Positions 55,715-64,000 of a stretch of DNA of 64,000 bases are shown here, piece by piece. The position numbers and the translations under genes are program-made. The first letter of the stretch is position 1. Each line of letters begins with the position of its first letter. The notes below the pieces were generated by a model that was not told the origin of the DNA, searched no databases, and worked only from the letters and a program-made list of their open reading frames with translations. Source of the DNA: Tubiluchus corallicola (taxonomy: Eukaryota > Priapulida > Priapulimorpha > Priapulimorphida > Tubiluchidae); assembly GCA_030141605.1 (NCBI GenBank), contig JAQGDQ010000491.1, forward strand, positions 102,249-166,248, written 5' to 3'.

Positions 55715-58700
55715 AACGACGGTGATGATGATGACGAAGATAATGATGACAAATGAACTTGATAGTAATAATGATGATGACATTTTGCTATAATGCTATA
55801 ATGGAAAGAATAAAAACAGCTACAAAATAAATGATCATATCTCTCTGCTGTGTAGATGAGCACAAGCAATAAACAAAACTGCTACAGTAAACACGATGCT
55901 GCGGTGCACTTAACTCCCTGATAATAAACTGGGAATGGGCGGCCATTAAGAGAAATGAAGCCATTGGCGATGTATAAAAAGCGGACGGACGAGCACGAGC
56001 GATGCGCCAAGCTAAACAACATTAACAAGCACGTAAACATTTATCAGAAGCGATGGTTATTGGTGGTAATGGAATAAAATTTTATTGGTACTGTCATAAC
56101 TTGGTAAGCGAAGGCTCGCGAGTACGGTCATCATCACGGACAAAATAGATCAAGATTTTCATACATGTTTTATTATAGCGGGTTTGGTTAGAGCCTGATC
56201 ATACTATTGTTGACTGTAAAGCACGCAGACGCTTAATCGGCAAGGTAAACGATGGGCAAGGGGAGGGTGCGTGAGTGCATACATAACTTATTATAGTAGT
56301 ATAGGTAGTTTAGTAAACTTGTATATCTTGCAACTTATAACTTGTCGTGAAATCCACACCGTCTTAATTGGAAATATATGCTTAATCAATTACTTTGGTT
56401 AGAATATTAATTAACACAAAAACAAATTTTGCTATAATATGTAGAAGCAATTCGATTTTTTCCAGAAAGTAACTTCAGTTTTCCATAAATAGATGTAACT
56501 ACTCCAAGATTGAATTTATTGCCGACCGGTTTCGAATAAACTGTTCATTGTGAAGGCATCTAAAACAAAGAATTTACCAGAATTTAGAAACAACATCGAA
56601 ATGTAATTCAGTAGTTAGATAGCCAAAAGATATATATATATATAATAAACCATTCTATAGATAATTTAGCAATTTACCTTGCAGGTTACATATCTTGATT
56701 GGTATGAAACTATGTTTGTTTGTTTATAGAGTGTGGCATAGTTTCATACCAATCAAGACATGTAATCTGCTAAATTATCTATAGAATGGTTTATCACATA
56801 TCTTTTGGATATCTAACTACTGAATTGCATTTCGATGTTGTTTCTAAATTCCGGTAAATTTCTTTGTTTTAGATGCCTTGACAATGAACAGTTTATTCGA
56901 AACCGGTCGGCAATAAATTCAATTTTGGTGTAGTAATTTCAGTGTTTAAGACAATTAGCGAACAGCATTTTAATTTAATATTACCGTATTAAACCTTTGA
57001 GAGTTTTAAAGTGCATTTAAACCCTGTAAACCGCAAGTAAGATCATATCACGTGATAAATAATTATTACAGAAAATGTTGTACTTATTAGAGCAACTAAC
57101 TGAGCAAAGTTATAAGCAGAAAAAAGACAACTAGGTATTTCAATTAAAGCCATGAAAAGTCTTCTACATTCTTCTAAAAACAAAAATTGCTAAAGCACGC
57201 TATAGCCGAAGAACAAGCGTTCATTTTTATATAAATATAAATACATTTACTTCACAAAGATTTTATGAGCTCAACATCAAACAGCAGTTGCTAATCAAAC
57301 ATGGCTGCTTGATAAAAATAAATCTTGCTCAGAACGAATGAAAATCCACCATAGTGGTTACTATGACAACCGGGTCAATTTTTGATAGGAGAAATATAAA
57401 ATAAAATTATTTCAGCTTTCTACGTTAGAAGCATAACTGCAATTCAAGGAAAATAATATGTAACGTTTGTGTCGGTATTAAAGCAACCGAGAAACTTTCT
57501 TTGTACAAAATTAATGTAATTAAATTAATCGTTGTTATTTCTATTCAACATTTATTTATGAGCAGCGCCTTGCACAATAAATTCGCTGATATAATATTTA
57601 AGTATTTTATGACATAACTGTATTTTTATCATTTCTGTTCATAATCTGTTTTATGTGAAGCGTAATTTTATTAACAAGTCATTTTTGACGTTCGTTTAAA
57701 CATCTATACCAAAGCACCACGCGCGGCTTAAGAGCAAATTAGAACTTATAATCTGTCCATAGATCTCTCTCGCTTCGCTAGAACTAATTATCCGGCTTGT
57801 GTAGAAACACTGAATATCTCAAACCATTCTTATGTTAATTTAATTACTCTGATTCTGTATCAAGCCACTGCTTTTATCACTGTACACAACGAGGGATTAC
57901 GAACAAATCTTCTTTGCTCTCCGGCTGGATCGACTTCACATTCGAGAATTAGCTTTTTCGCGTTTTACGTCGTCTGAACCAATGGCTTTATGTCCTTCAT
58001 CCACTGGCTTCACTGAGCGCCAAGGTGAGGGGGAACATGCATTAGATGCTTCTATGGTGAAACCTCTTTATTCACTGAATTGTTGATTTTAGTTATTTTA
58101 TATTGTTACGAACGATTATGAACTGATAGTATTACTGACTATTAAGTAAATTTCATTAAGTCTAAAAAAACATTATGATCTGTTTGCTCGTCTTTGTGCA
58201 TATGTGTCTTGCGTATATACACCATTTGTAAAGAGCAATTTCCTGTGAATGCGACTATGTGACATAAGTTAACTAAATTTAGCCTCAGAATTGGGGTATA
58301 TAAGGAGCAATTTTATCAGCTGGAAGACAGTTAGTTTCTAGACTCAAGTGACTTTCTATAGATTCTACACCGGGATTTTCTCTACCCTCTTAGACTTATT
58401 GTGAATGTTCATCAGTGTACTTTATGTTCAATATACTATACAATCACATATGCTAAACAAGACTTCATGTTTTATACATATTTTATCACGCCAAAAAGAC
58501 AACCTCAAGACACATTCATTATTAGTGATACCAGTTACGACTCTTTCCTTCATTATTACTGTAATATCAGAACTTAATAGAAATTAGAGACGTGTTGTTG
58601 CCACTAATTTGGAAGAAAAGTTAAACTACAGTGCTATCAAGAATTGGCATATTTGTCATAGTACGAGTTTGCACTGGACAATTAATTTTTTGCGAAATTC

Positions 58701-61700
58701 ATCATTTTTCATAATAGCTAAAACTACAATTATTAGTTTTGTTTTGTTATTTTTATAGTTGTTGTAGAAACTATCTATATTTTTATGAAAATGAAGTGTT
58801 ATAATATTAAGTTATTATACTACTAATTTTTACTCATTTTAAATTGTGGATAACTATCGAAAGGCACAGAGAGATTTTAATGCAAAAAAAATTCAAATAA
58901 TTTATTCTCTTAACTACTAAAATTCTACTGCAACGTAAACACATGCATCTCATGATTTGATTTGAGTTGATTTATTACTTCGTTTCGAACATAAGCTCAT
59001 AGCACAAAAGACATGATATAAAAATTACAAATAAAAGTACACTGAAGTGGCGTTCACGTAGCATCCGGATGCGTATGCGTCTTGGCGGGTGCGGAATAGA
59101 AAAATCTGTTTATATTGTTTTTAATGCAAGCGTTTATGCAGCTTGCGTATGCGTTATTCTTTTTCTGCAGCTATTCCGCAGTGGAAACGCATACGCGTCC
59201 GGATGTTACGTAAACGCATTTAAGAATAATTAAAAAATAATTATAATAATAAATAAATAAATAAACACGCGCATAATGTCCATGTCTAACTTGCTTACAA
59301 AACGAGACAGTTTATTGCCCAAGGGTGCGCGAAACTACTAAATGTATAACAAAATGTAAAGCATAGCTCATACTACCTCGTTGTTTCGCCGTCTCGTAAT
59401 CGGGTTTACACACGAGTTTATTATCGTCGACGAGGTAGAATTCGTCGCCAGTGGCGAGTTGACGACTGCAGATGATACAAGAGAAACATTGTAAATGATA
59501 AACGTTCTCTTGAGCTCTTCGAACCACTTGGGTCGGAGGTATACCTTGATCGCAAGCGGCGCACTTTGTACCAAACCGTCTGAAACAAACAAAACGTTCG
59601 TCATAACGTCGTGCAGATGGTGCAGAGAACGTCGCAGACTTTAGGCCCATTTCACAGTGAGGACGCAATAAAAAATGAAGCATGGAATGTTAGCAGAAAA
59701 TCAGAAAATATGTGAAAATTTTTTTGATTTTTTCTCGAAATCCCATGCAGCAAAAAAGTCCATTTCACAGTGAAACCGCGAGGTGTTTTTCCGCGCGTCC
59801 AATTAGCTGCAGCTACTTTCGATTTTCATACTGTAATAATCACGTGTAAATGAAGTTATATTAGCATACAAAATGCAGTTAATAATGTTAGTCAATGCAA
59901 TGTCAGGCCTATTTGTTTCTTTAGTAAAGTTCGACTAACCACGTCAAAATCTGAAAATATACATATATAAAATAAATATATGTGTGCGTTATTGTTCTTT
60001 TTCACGAATATAGCAATAGATGTTGCATTAACAAAACATAAAAACGGCAGTCTGTTAAAAGAGAGATTAAATCTTGTAATTTTATGCTGAAATGTGTTAC
60101 TTGTTGTTCATTAAATAAGAACGAAGTAATTCAGTAATTAAATTTAAGACTGAATTCCGCAAGTATTCTTCACGAAAATGGAACATGCATTGTTTCTATC
60201 ATGCGACAAAATTCCTCACGAGAAGGACGCATGATTTCTAGCTGGCAGCAGAATTACTCATGAGGAATTGCACCAGGCATTTTGCTGCACCATGCTCACT
60301 GTGAAATGGGCCTAACCCCGGCATGATACAGACGTGCAAACACTTTTCAATTAAATCTTGTGAAAATAACAAAAAATGCAATTGTTAATGTATCATGTAG
60401 ATGGATTCACAAGTGTTGCACACATAAAAGTTTGCAAATGCTTAGCGCATGACTTGAAAGCATTATGCTATACCAAAGTGTTAGAAAGAGGAAGTATTCT
60501 GGCCAAGTACTCCTTTGTACCTTAAGCAAACATTTCTAAGGCAAGATCCATTCAAACATTAAACGATAATTTGAAATGAATTCCAATTAAATCCGCTTTA
60601 ACACATTTGATATTCAAACGAGGTATTAATCATTTTTGCATTACCTGAATAATAAATGGCACTAAGTTTGGTGCTCAAGAATGGCTTATGAGAAGAAATT
60701 ATTACAACTAAAACGTAATTTTGCGTTCGCTATATATTACTCTTTGCTGTTACATAAATTTAACCATACGGTAGTTAGATGGAAACTAGGGGCTACATCT
60801 ATGAAACACGTTGCACAAATACAGGTGCTGTACCTCTCAGTTTAGAGGCGTTGTTCGATTGTGACGTAGGCATACGTTCGAGAGCTAATACGAGAGCACA
60901 ATTGTAAACTTGAAATTTGAATATTAAACTTAAATTTTATCGAGTGTTTGTGTATCACTGTGAATGTCGTACAGTAGTCCTGAACTTCAATTTTCGCACT
61001 TGTCAACACGTGCAACACGCTCGTGGAATGTTTGTGCTTTTGAAAACTATGTTCAGTTGTGACGGCATCACTAATTAGGCTAGTCTGCCATTAATTAAGT
61101 TTTTAACTATTATTTAATTATTAGAAACATTTTGGCATTTCTATAGGTGTTAAAAGATATACTTTTTATCGTAACTCAAAATGGGGTAAAATATGAAAAT
61201 TTACCCTGTTTTCCTTTAAGCAAAGTATGTCGTGCTAGCCATCGACAAAAGAGAAGCTTGAAAATGTAGAGCAGCTTTAAAGCAAAACCGGAGCCAATCT
61301 TAAACTGCAGGTCAAAACAATCTAATCTTTAAAATATTGAAAGTAAACATACTATTTCCTCCAAAATGACATACGTGAAAGAATTATTACCACACAAACA
61401 CAATTTCGCATTTGTGCGACTAGTTCCTCGCTGTTACATGCATTTCGCCATTGACTAGTTAGGCGGGCACAAGCCCCTGCATTTCGGAAACGCATCGGAC
61501 AAAAACAGGTACTGTACCTTTCAATTTAGATATGTTAGTTTTTGACGAACTACACACGTTCGACAGCTCATGCGTGAGCACAGCGGTAAATTTTAAATTT
61601 GAATTTTTATCTTGAAACTTGCCTAGTTTTAGTACAACACACTGAATATCTTACAGTAGCACTGTACTTCAATTTTCTCTTTTGCAAACACGTGCAACAC

Positions 61701-63046
61701 GCTCGTGGAATATTTTTGCTGTTGAAAATTATGTTAGTTTGTGATGCCATCAAAGGTTGGGCTCGCCTGTCGTTAATTAAGTTTTTAATCTATTATTTAA
61801 TTATCAGAAACGCTTTTGCAGTATTAATTGTGTTAAAATGTATACGTTTTATCAGAGTTGAAAATGGGGTAGTATATGAAAAATCATCCTGTCTACTTTT
61901 AAGATCTACGTGTAAAAGATGTTTTTTTTTCTGCCATTTTGAAACTCACATAGACTGTAAATTTTCTAGGAAACTCCTCTGTATACATTCGCCGCTCCAT
62001 AGCGCTTCTTTAGGCCTATTAATTACCGCGGAAAAGCTTAGCAGAGGTTTCATTATAATCTAGCCACCGTAATTTTGTCGGCCATGCAGACAGTAACAAT
62101 GATGAATGTAGGTAACACTGTATGTAATCAGTGGGCAACACTGTAGGTAATCAATCCATACAAAGACGATTGGCTTCAAACATGACCAATCTGTAAGAAG
62201 CCATTCCCATTGTGGGACTGACATTCTGATATTAAAAGCAGCATCTTTTATACATAACAGTTTTGGTTGATAAAGAAATGTAGCAGAATATAGTCAGTTG
62301 AGCGCTTTCCATCTGTGTTGTTATTCCTTTGTTGTCATCGTCATCGTCATGGTTGTAATCAGAGTCCTCGGCATTGTCGTCGTAGTCAATCGTTGTCTTC
62401 TATTCCTTTCTCCTCCTCATCAACTCTGAGGCTCGTGTAGTTAGTTAATTAGTTTATTAACTATAATTCTACGTAATACGAGACAAATGCACTATAATAT
62501 TGGGTAATCAGAAAACTATACTCCAAGAAGACGTTACCAAAATGGCACATCGAGGACAACAAAGATAAAATAAAAGCAATGTGCTATATGGTTAAGTAAA
62601 TCAATTCTATGCCTATGTATTACTGTCATAAAAAATACAATACTATAGATAACAAGCCTGCGAATAATCTCTAATAATCATGTATTGGCAGAAACTTTAT
62701 GATTGATTCATTTTTCATTGACCAAAGACACTGGCTTAGACTCAAAATAACGTTACTCAATCCGTAAATGACTTCAATACATCATAACAAATTTTACACG
62801 TGTGTTCGTTTTCAAATACAAATTTCAATGTACATGGATAATTGTTACGAGAATTTATCCTTTTTACTTACTTGAAAAAGTCTTCTTTACAATACACCTT
62901 TCCATTTCGTGAAAAGCATTTTTCGCTTAATTGGCACTGGCAATCTCCACATTGTAAGCACCGACTATGCCAGTGTTTGTCTAAAACCTTCAATATGAAT
63001 CTGTCTAGAATGGGCTTCTCACACCCGGCACACTTCGGTATAGCAG
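51134..63046 (-). CDS. LHX3: LIM-homeobox transcription factor of the Lhx3/4 (Lim3) class, six exons, N-terminal exon missing
   Basis: It acts in the nucleus; Lim3/Lhx3 proteins specify motor neurons and, in vertebrates, pituitary cells, and pair with Islet through the LIM-binding adaptor. Exons: 63046-62872 (LIM1), 59579-59377 (LIM2), 55012-54831 and 53913-53739 (homeodomain and tail), 52819-52605 and 51337-51134 (C-terminus); 383 residues with matching phases. LIM1 starts [21 protein letters not shown]2 has [20 protein letters not shown]. The homeodomain has [20 protein letters not shown] and [31 protein letters not shown] right after it is diagnostic for Lhx3/4, as is the C-terminal [17 protein letters not shown]. 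An intron splits the homeodomain between Gln46 and Val47. The first exon is probably right of the window. As a likely single pre-duplication gene, the symbol stands for LHX3 and LHX4 together. Confidence 0.95.
51480..52466. repeat. (GTGTA)n minisatellite of about 1 kb in the last Lhx3/4 intron
   Basis: About 197 pentamer units on the plus strand, mostly GTGTA with GCGTA, GGGTA, GCATA, GTATA and GTGCA variants. The variants are clustered: a GCATAGGGTAGGGTAG block recurs near 51567, 51612, 51689, 51731, 51875 and 52232, and GTGCAGTGCA recurs near 51841, 51901 and 52201. One extra-base interruption (GAGGTAG) lies near 52105. On the minus strand every frame reads as repeats of Leu-His-Tyr-Thr-Thr; these are not proteins. 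Confidence 0.97.
52605..52819 (-). CDS. LHX3: Lhx3/4 exon, Pro/Gly-rich C-terminal region
   Basis: The acceptor is TTTTATTCAG and the donor is [26 protein letters not shown] continues to PPLSQVP. It is assigned by phase and by similar Pro/Gly/His composition in Lhx3/4 proteins. Confidence 0.88.
53100..53700. repeat. Tetranucleotide-rich intron tract: (AGTC)n, (CAGC)n, (AACC)n and (CATC)n
   Basis: AGTCAGTCAG at 53122-53165, CAGCCAGCC near 53244, scattered CAACCAA words, and a (CATC)n array at 53547-53656. It ends about 80 bases before the homeodomain tail exon. Confidence 0.85.
53739..53913 (-). CDS. LHX3: Lhx3/4 exon with homeodomain helix 3 and Lim3 tail box
   Basis: The acceptor is AACTTAG and the donor is GTGAGT. 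It encodes [19 protein letters not shown], then WGQYFRSIK and an acidic SESEDYDD stretch. It has Gln at homeodomain position 50. Confidence 0.95.
54020..54375. repeat. Compound (GAT)n/(ACTGAT)n/(AAT)n microsatellite in the homeodomain-splitting intron
   Basis: GATGATGAT, then six ACTGAT units, then a long AAT tract broken by two ACAACAACA blocks. The open frames here are repeat artefacts. Confidence 0.95.
54831..55012 (-). CDS. LHX3: Lhx3/4 exon with linker and homeodomain helices 1-2
   Basis: The acceptor is TTTTTTCAG and the donor is [20 protein letters not shown] precedes [20 protein letters not shown] and ends at GLDMRVVQ. Confidence 0.95.
55057..55247. mobile_element. 191-bp MITE with about 30-bp inverted ends
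   Basis: The left end CTACGAAAACGTATTAGGGC and onward to CATGATATC pairs with the right end ...GGCCCTAATACGCTTTCGTAG. The centre holds three diverged copies of AGTTATAACCAGATTTT. It starts 44 bases upstream of the homeodomain exon acceptor. The superfamily is unknown. Confidence 0.8.
55652..55712. repeat. (ATG)n microsatellite
   Basis: ATGATGATG run with one slip, inside the long Lhx3/4 intron. Confidence 0.9.
56495..56939. mobile_element. 445-bp near-perfect foldback element
   Basis: Arms of about 210 bp meet at GGTATGAAACTATG (56701-56714) and CATAGTTTCATACC (56737-56750), with a 22-base loop. The outer ends share TTGAATTTATTGCCGACCGG and its complement. Mismatches are few, with one (AT)n insertion in the left arm. 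It lies in the intron between the LIM2 and homeodomain exons, so the pre-mRNA would carry a long double-stranded hairpin. Confidence 0.9.
56940..59046. other. Lhx3/4 intron interior; nothing recognised
   Basis: AT-rich intron DNA with no coding block and no clear repeat. Confidence 0.45.
59047..59221. mobile_element. Dispersed TIR family C, copy 2
   Basis: It starts GTGGCGTTCACGTAGCATCC and ends in the complement-type CGTAAACGCATT. It shares the TTTTTCTGCAGCTATTCC centre with 45772-45966. It lies in the Lhx3/4 intron just downstream of LIM2. Confidence 0.8.
59377..59579 (-). CDS. LHX3: Lhx3/4 exon encoding LIM domain 2
   Basis: The acceptor is GTTTGTTTCAG and the donor is [45 protein letters not shown] and [12 protein letters not shown] follow the Lhx3/4 order. 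A 675-bp TIR element lies 61 bases upstream of the acceptor. Confidence 0.95.
59641..60315. mobile_element. 675-bp TIR element next to the LIM2 exon
   Basis: Ends TTAGGCCCATTTCACAGTGA and TCACTGTGAAATGGGCCTAA are exact inverted repeats. A partial third copy of the motif (TCCATTTCACAGTGAAACC) sits internally at about 59758. No transposase is present. The GGCCC-type ends with TTA/TAA flanks would fit PIF/Harbinger, but the flanks are not a direct duplication, so the class is open. Confidence 0.85.
60685..61230 (+). repeat. Dispersed repeat family B, copy 2
   Basis: It forms a tandem pair with the next copy at a spacing of about 690 bp. It is more diverged, and the frame seen in the other two copies is broken here. 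Confidence 0.7.
61375..61930 (+). repeat. Dispersed repeat family B, copy 3
   Basis: It is closest to copy 1 at 24.5-25.0 kb, with roughly one base in eight different over the best-aligned 210 bases. Confidence 0.75.
61931..62871. other. Lhx3/4 intron between LIM1 and LIM2, remainder
   Basis: It has a short GTCATCGTCATCG run near 62335 and nothing else recognisable. Confidence 0.4.
62872..63046 (-). CDS. LHX3: Lhx3/4 exon encoding LIM domain 1
   Basis: The acceptor is a T-rich tract with CAG and the donor is GTAAGT. Fifty-seven codons include CAGC, HWHSRC, CGDC and YCKED zinc ligands. A family A repeat begins about 34 bases upstream of this exon. Confidence 0.95.
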
Positions 63047-63079
63047 CTGAAAGAAAAAAAGAAATCTTTAAGTCAGATA

Positions 63080-63675
63080 ATAATCAACTTGAAGCACAAA
63101 AAACCCTCCACTTACACAAAGTTTAAGAAATTCGTCTTGAAATTTTATACCATGGCCGTTAGACGCAGCCATTTTGACGATAAGTTATTTGAAACAAGTT
63201 TAGATAACATTCTGAGAAGTTTGAAAAAATAGTCAGAGCATTCGTAGTGCACACGTCACTAACTAAATGAAATTTAAAATCACTGTATTTCGTTAATAAG
63301 ATTAAAAATACGTATTTGGTTAGTCAGTGGTGCACTCTGGAGGGTGTGTCAGCGACATTTTACCAATTGGTGAAAAAATAATAACACGTAAACCTTTCAA
63401 ACAGGTAAGCGAAATGTTAAGTAATATAACTTTGCACGGAAAGCTTTTTTGGATTGTTTAACATTTTCTTTTCTTCCCCTGATTTATGTGCGTGACGTTG
63501 TGCGTGTATGACGTCATGTAATGGCGTAGACGGAACAGTATTGCGGGACATTTGAGTTGAAAACAAACAAAAATCTTTTAACGCGAGTACGACATATGCA
63601 TAAAATTGCTATAAAGGAATAAAATTTTTAAGGTGGTTCTGAAACCTACTTCAGGCACCTCTTTTTTGTCCTTTA
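63080..63675 (-). mobile_element. Dispersed repeat family A, copy 4 (fullest copy in reverse)
   Basis: The reverse complement follows copy 1 through nearly its whole length, including GAGGGTTT near the far end and TTGTCCTTTA at 63666-63675. It lacks a short internal block present in copies 1 and 3. It lies 34 bases from the LIM1 exon. Confidence 0.8.
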
Positions 63676-63969
63676 GGTATCATCATGACACGAAAATTAC
63701 AATTATAGCATAACGACCGATGTGAAAGCCTGATATTGCATCTTTCACATCAATATCATTTAGAAACTTTCAATTTATTTCAATTAAAAAATTACTTTCT
63801 TCAATCATAACAGAAGTAATTCACTGAGATTATTTGGATGACATTATTAGGAAACTTATTTTAAAAATGACAAACTTTCTACATGCGTGCTTTACTTACA
63901 AATATACAAGAACAAGGACTTTTACTAAAATTTACGATAAAACCTGGATAAATTTTGCCTGAGTTATAC

Positions 63970-64000
63970 GAGTGTGTGTGTGTGTGTGTGTGCGTGTGCG
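63970..64000. repeat. (GT)n at the right edge
   Basis: A GTGTGTGTG run, cut by the window end. Confidence 0.9.

Noticed and set aside
55965-55990. TATAAAAAG on the plus strand as an antisense promoter in the Lhx3/4 intron
   Set aside because: It has a reasonable TATA look with GC-rich flanks, but no coding exon or other promoter signal lies downstream on the plus strand.

Overview
This is nuclear DNA from an animal, almost certainly an invertebrate bilaterian. It is AT-rich, its genes are split by GT-AG introns, and it is full of microsatellites, LINE fossils and small inverted-repeat (TIR) elements. No species or phylum can be fixed from the window. The gene content (one Lhx3/4-type gene, and an NR2E receptor with a CDGCRG P-box of a kind I do not know from vertebrates) argues against a vertebrate.

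Four genes can be assembled exon by exon, with every splice phase matching. (1) Plus strand, 82-5395: the last seven exons of a class VII unconventional myosin (Myo7a-like), the C-terminal half of the second MyTH4-FERM tail, ending at a true stop. (2) Minus strand, 13204-10524: a complete two-exon Gal3ST-family sulfotransferase of 411 residues, a type II membrane protein whose signal anchor is in a small first exon. (3) Minus strand, 39600-17799: a complete six-exon NR2E-group nuclear receptor of 442 residues. Its first coding exon is 22 nt long and lies 9.2 kb upstream of the DNA-binding domain, next to a promoter-like stretch with a CCAAT box. (4) Minus strand, 63046-51134: six exons of a LIM-homeobox gene of the Lhx3/4 (Lim3) class, with both LIM domains, the homeodomain and the C-terminal tail. 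Only the N-terminal exon is missing, probably beyond the right edge.

The rest is introns and spacers. Five separate LINE remnants lie at 7.6-9.3, 11.9-12.5, 13.9-14.3, 35.6-36.0 and 42.3-43.0 kb. Elements with terminal inverted repeats include two pogo/Tigger-like elements in myosin introns, a hAT-like MITE with an 8-bp target duplication at 9.4 kb, a four-copy family ending in TTAAAGGACAAGAA, a two-copy family with GTGGCGTTTACG ends, a 675-bp element 61 bp from the LIM2 exon, and a 445-bp near-perfect foldback in a LIM-homeobox intron. Long simple arrays are (TAG)n, (AATG)n, (GACT)n, (AAT)n, (CTA)n and a 1-kb (GTGTA)n minisatellite in the last LIM-homeobox intron.

The genes do not form an operon. 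Myosin VII, NR2E receptors and Lhx3/4 all act in sensory or neural cells in other animals, but their closeness here may be chance. I found no convincing new molecular system. The most useful points are the recovered exons too short to appear as open frames, the NR2E subtype, and the structured repeats embedded in the two transcription-factor genes.
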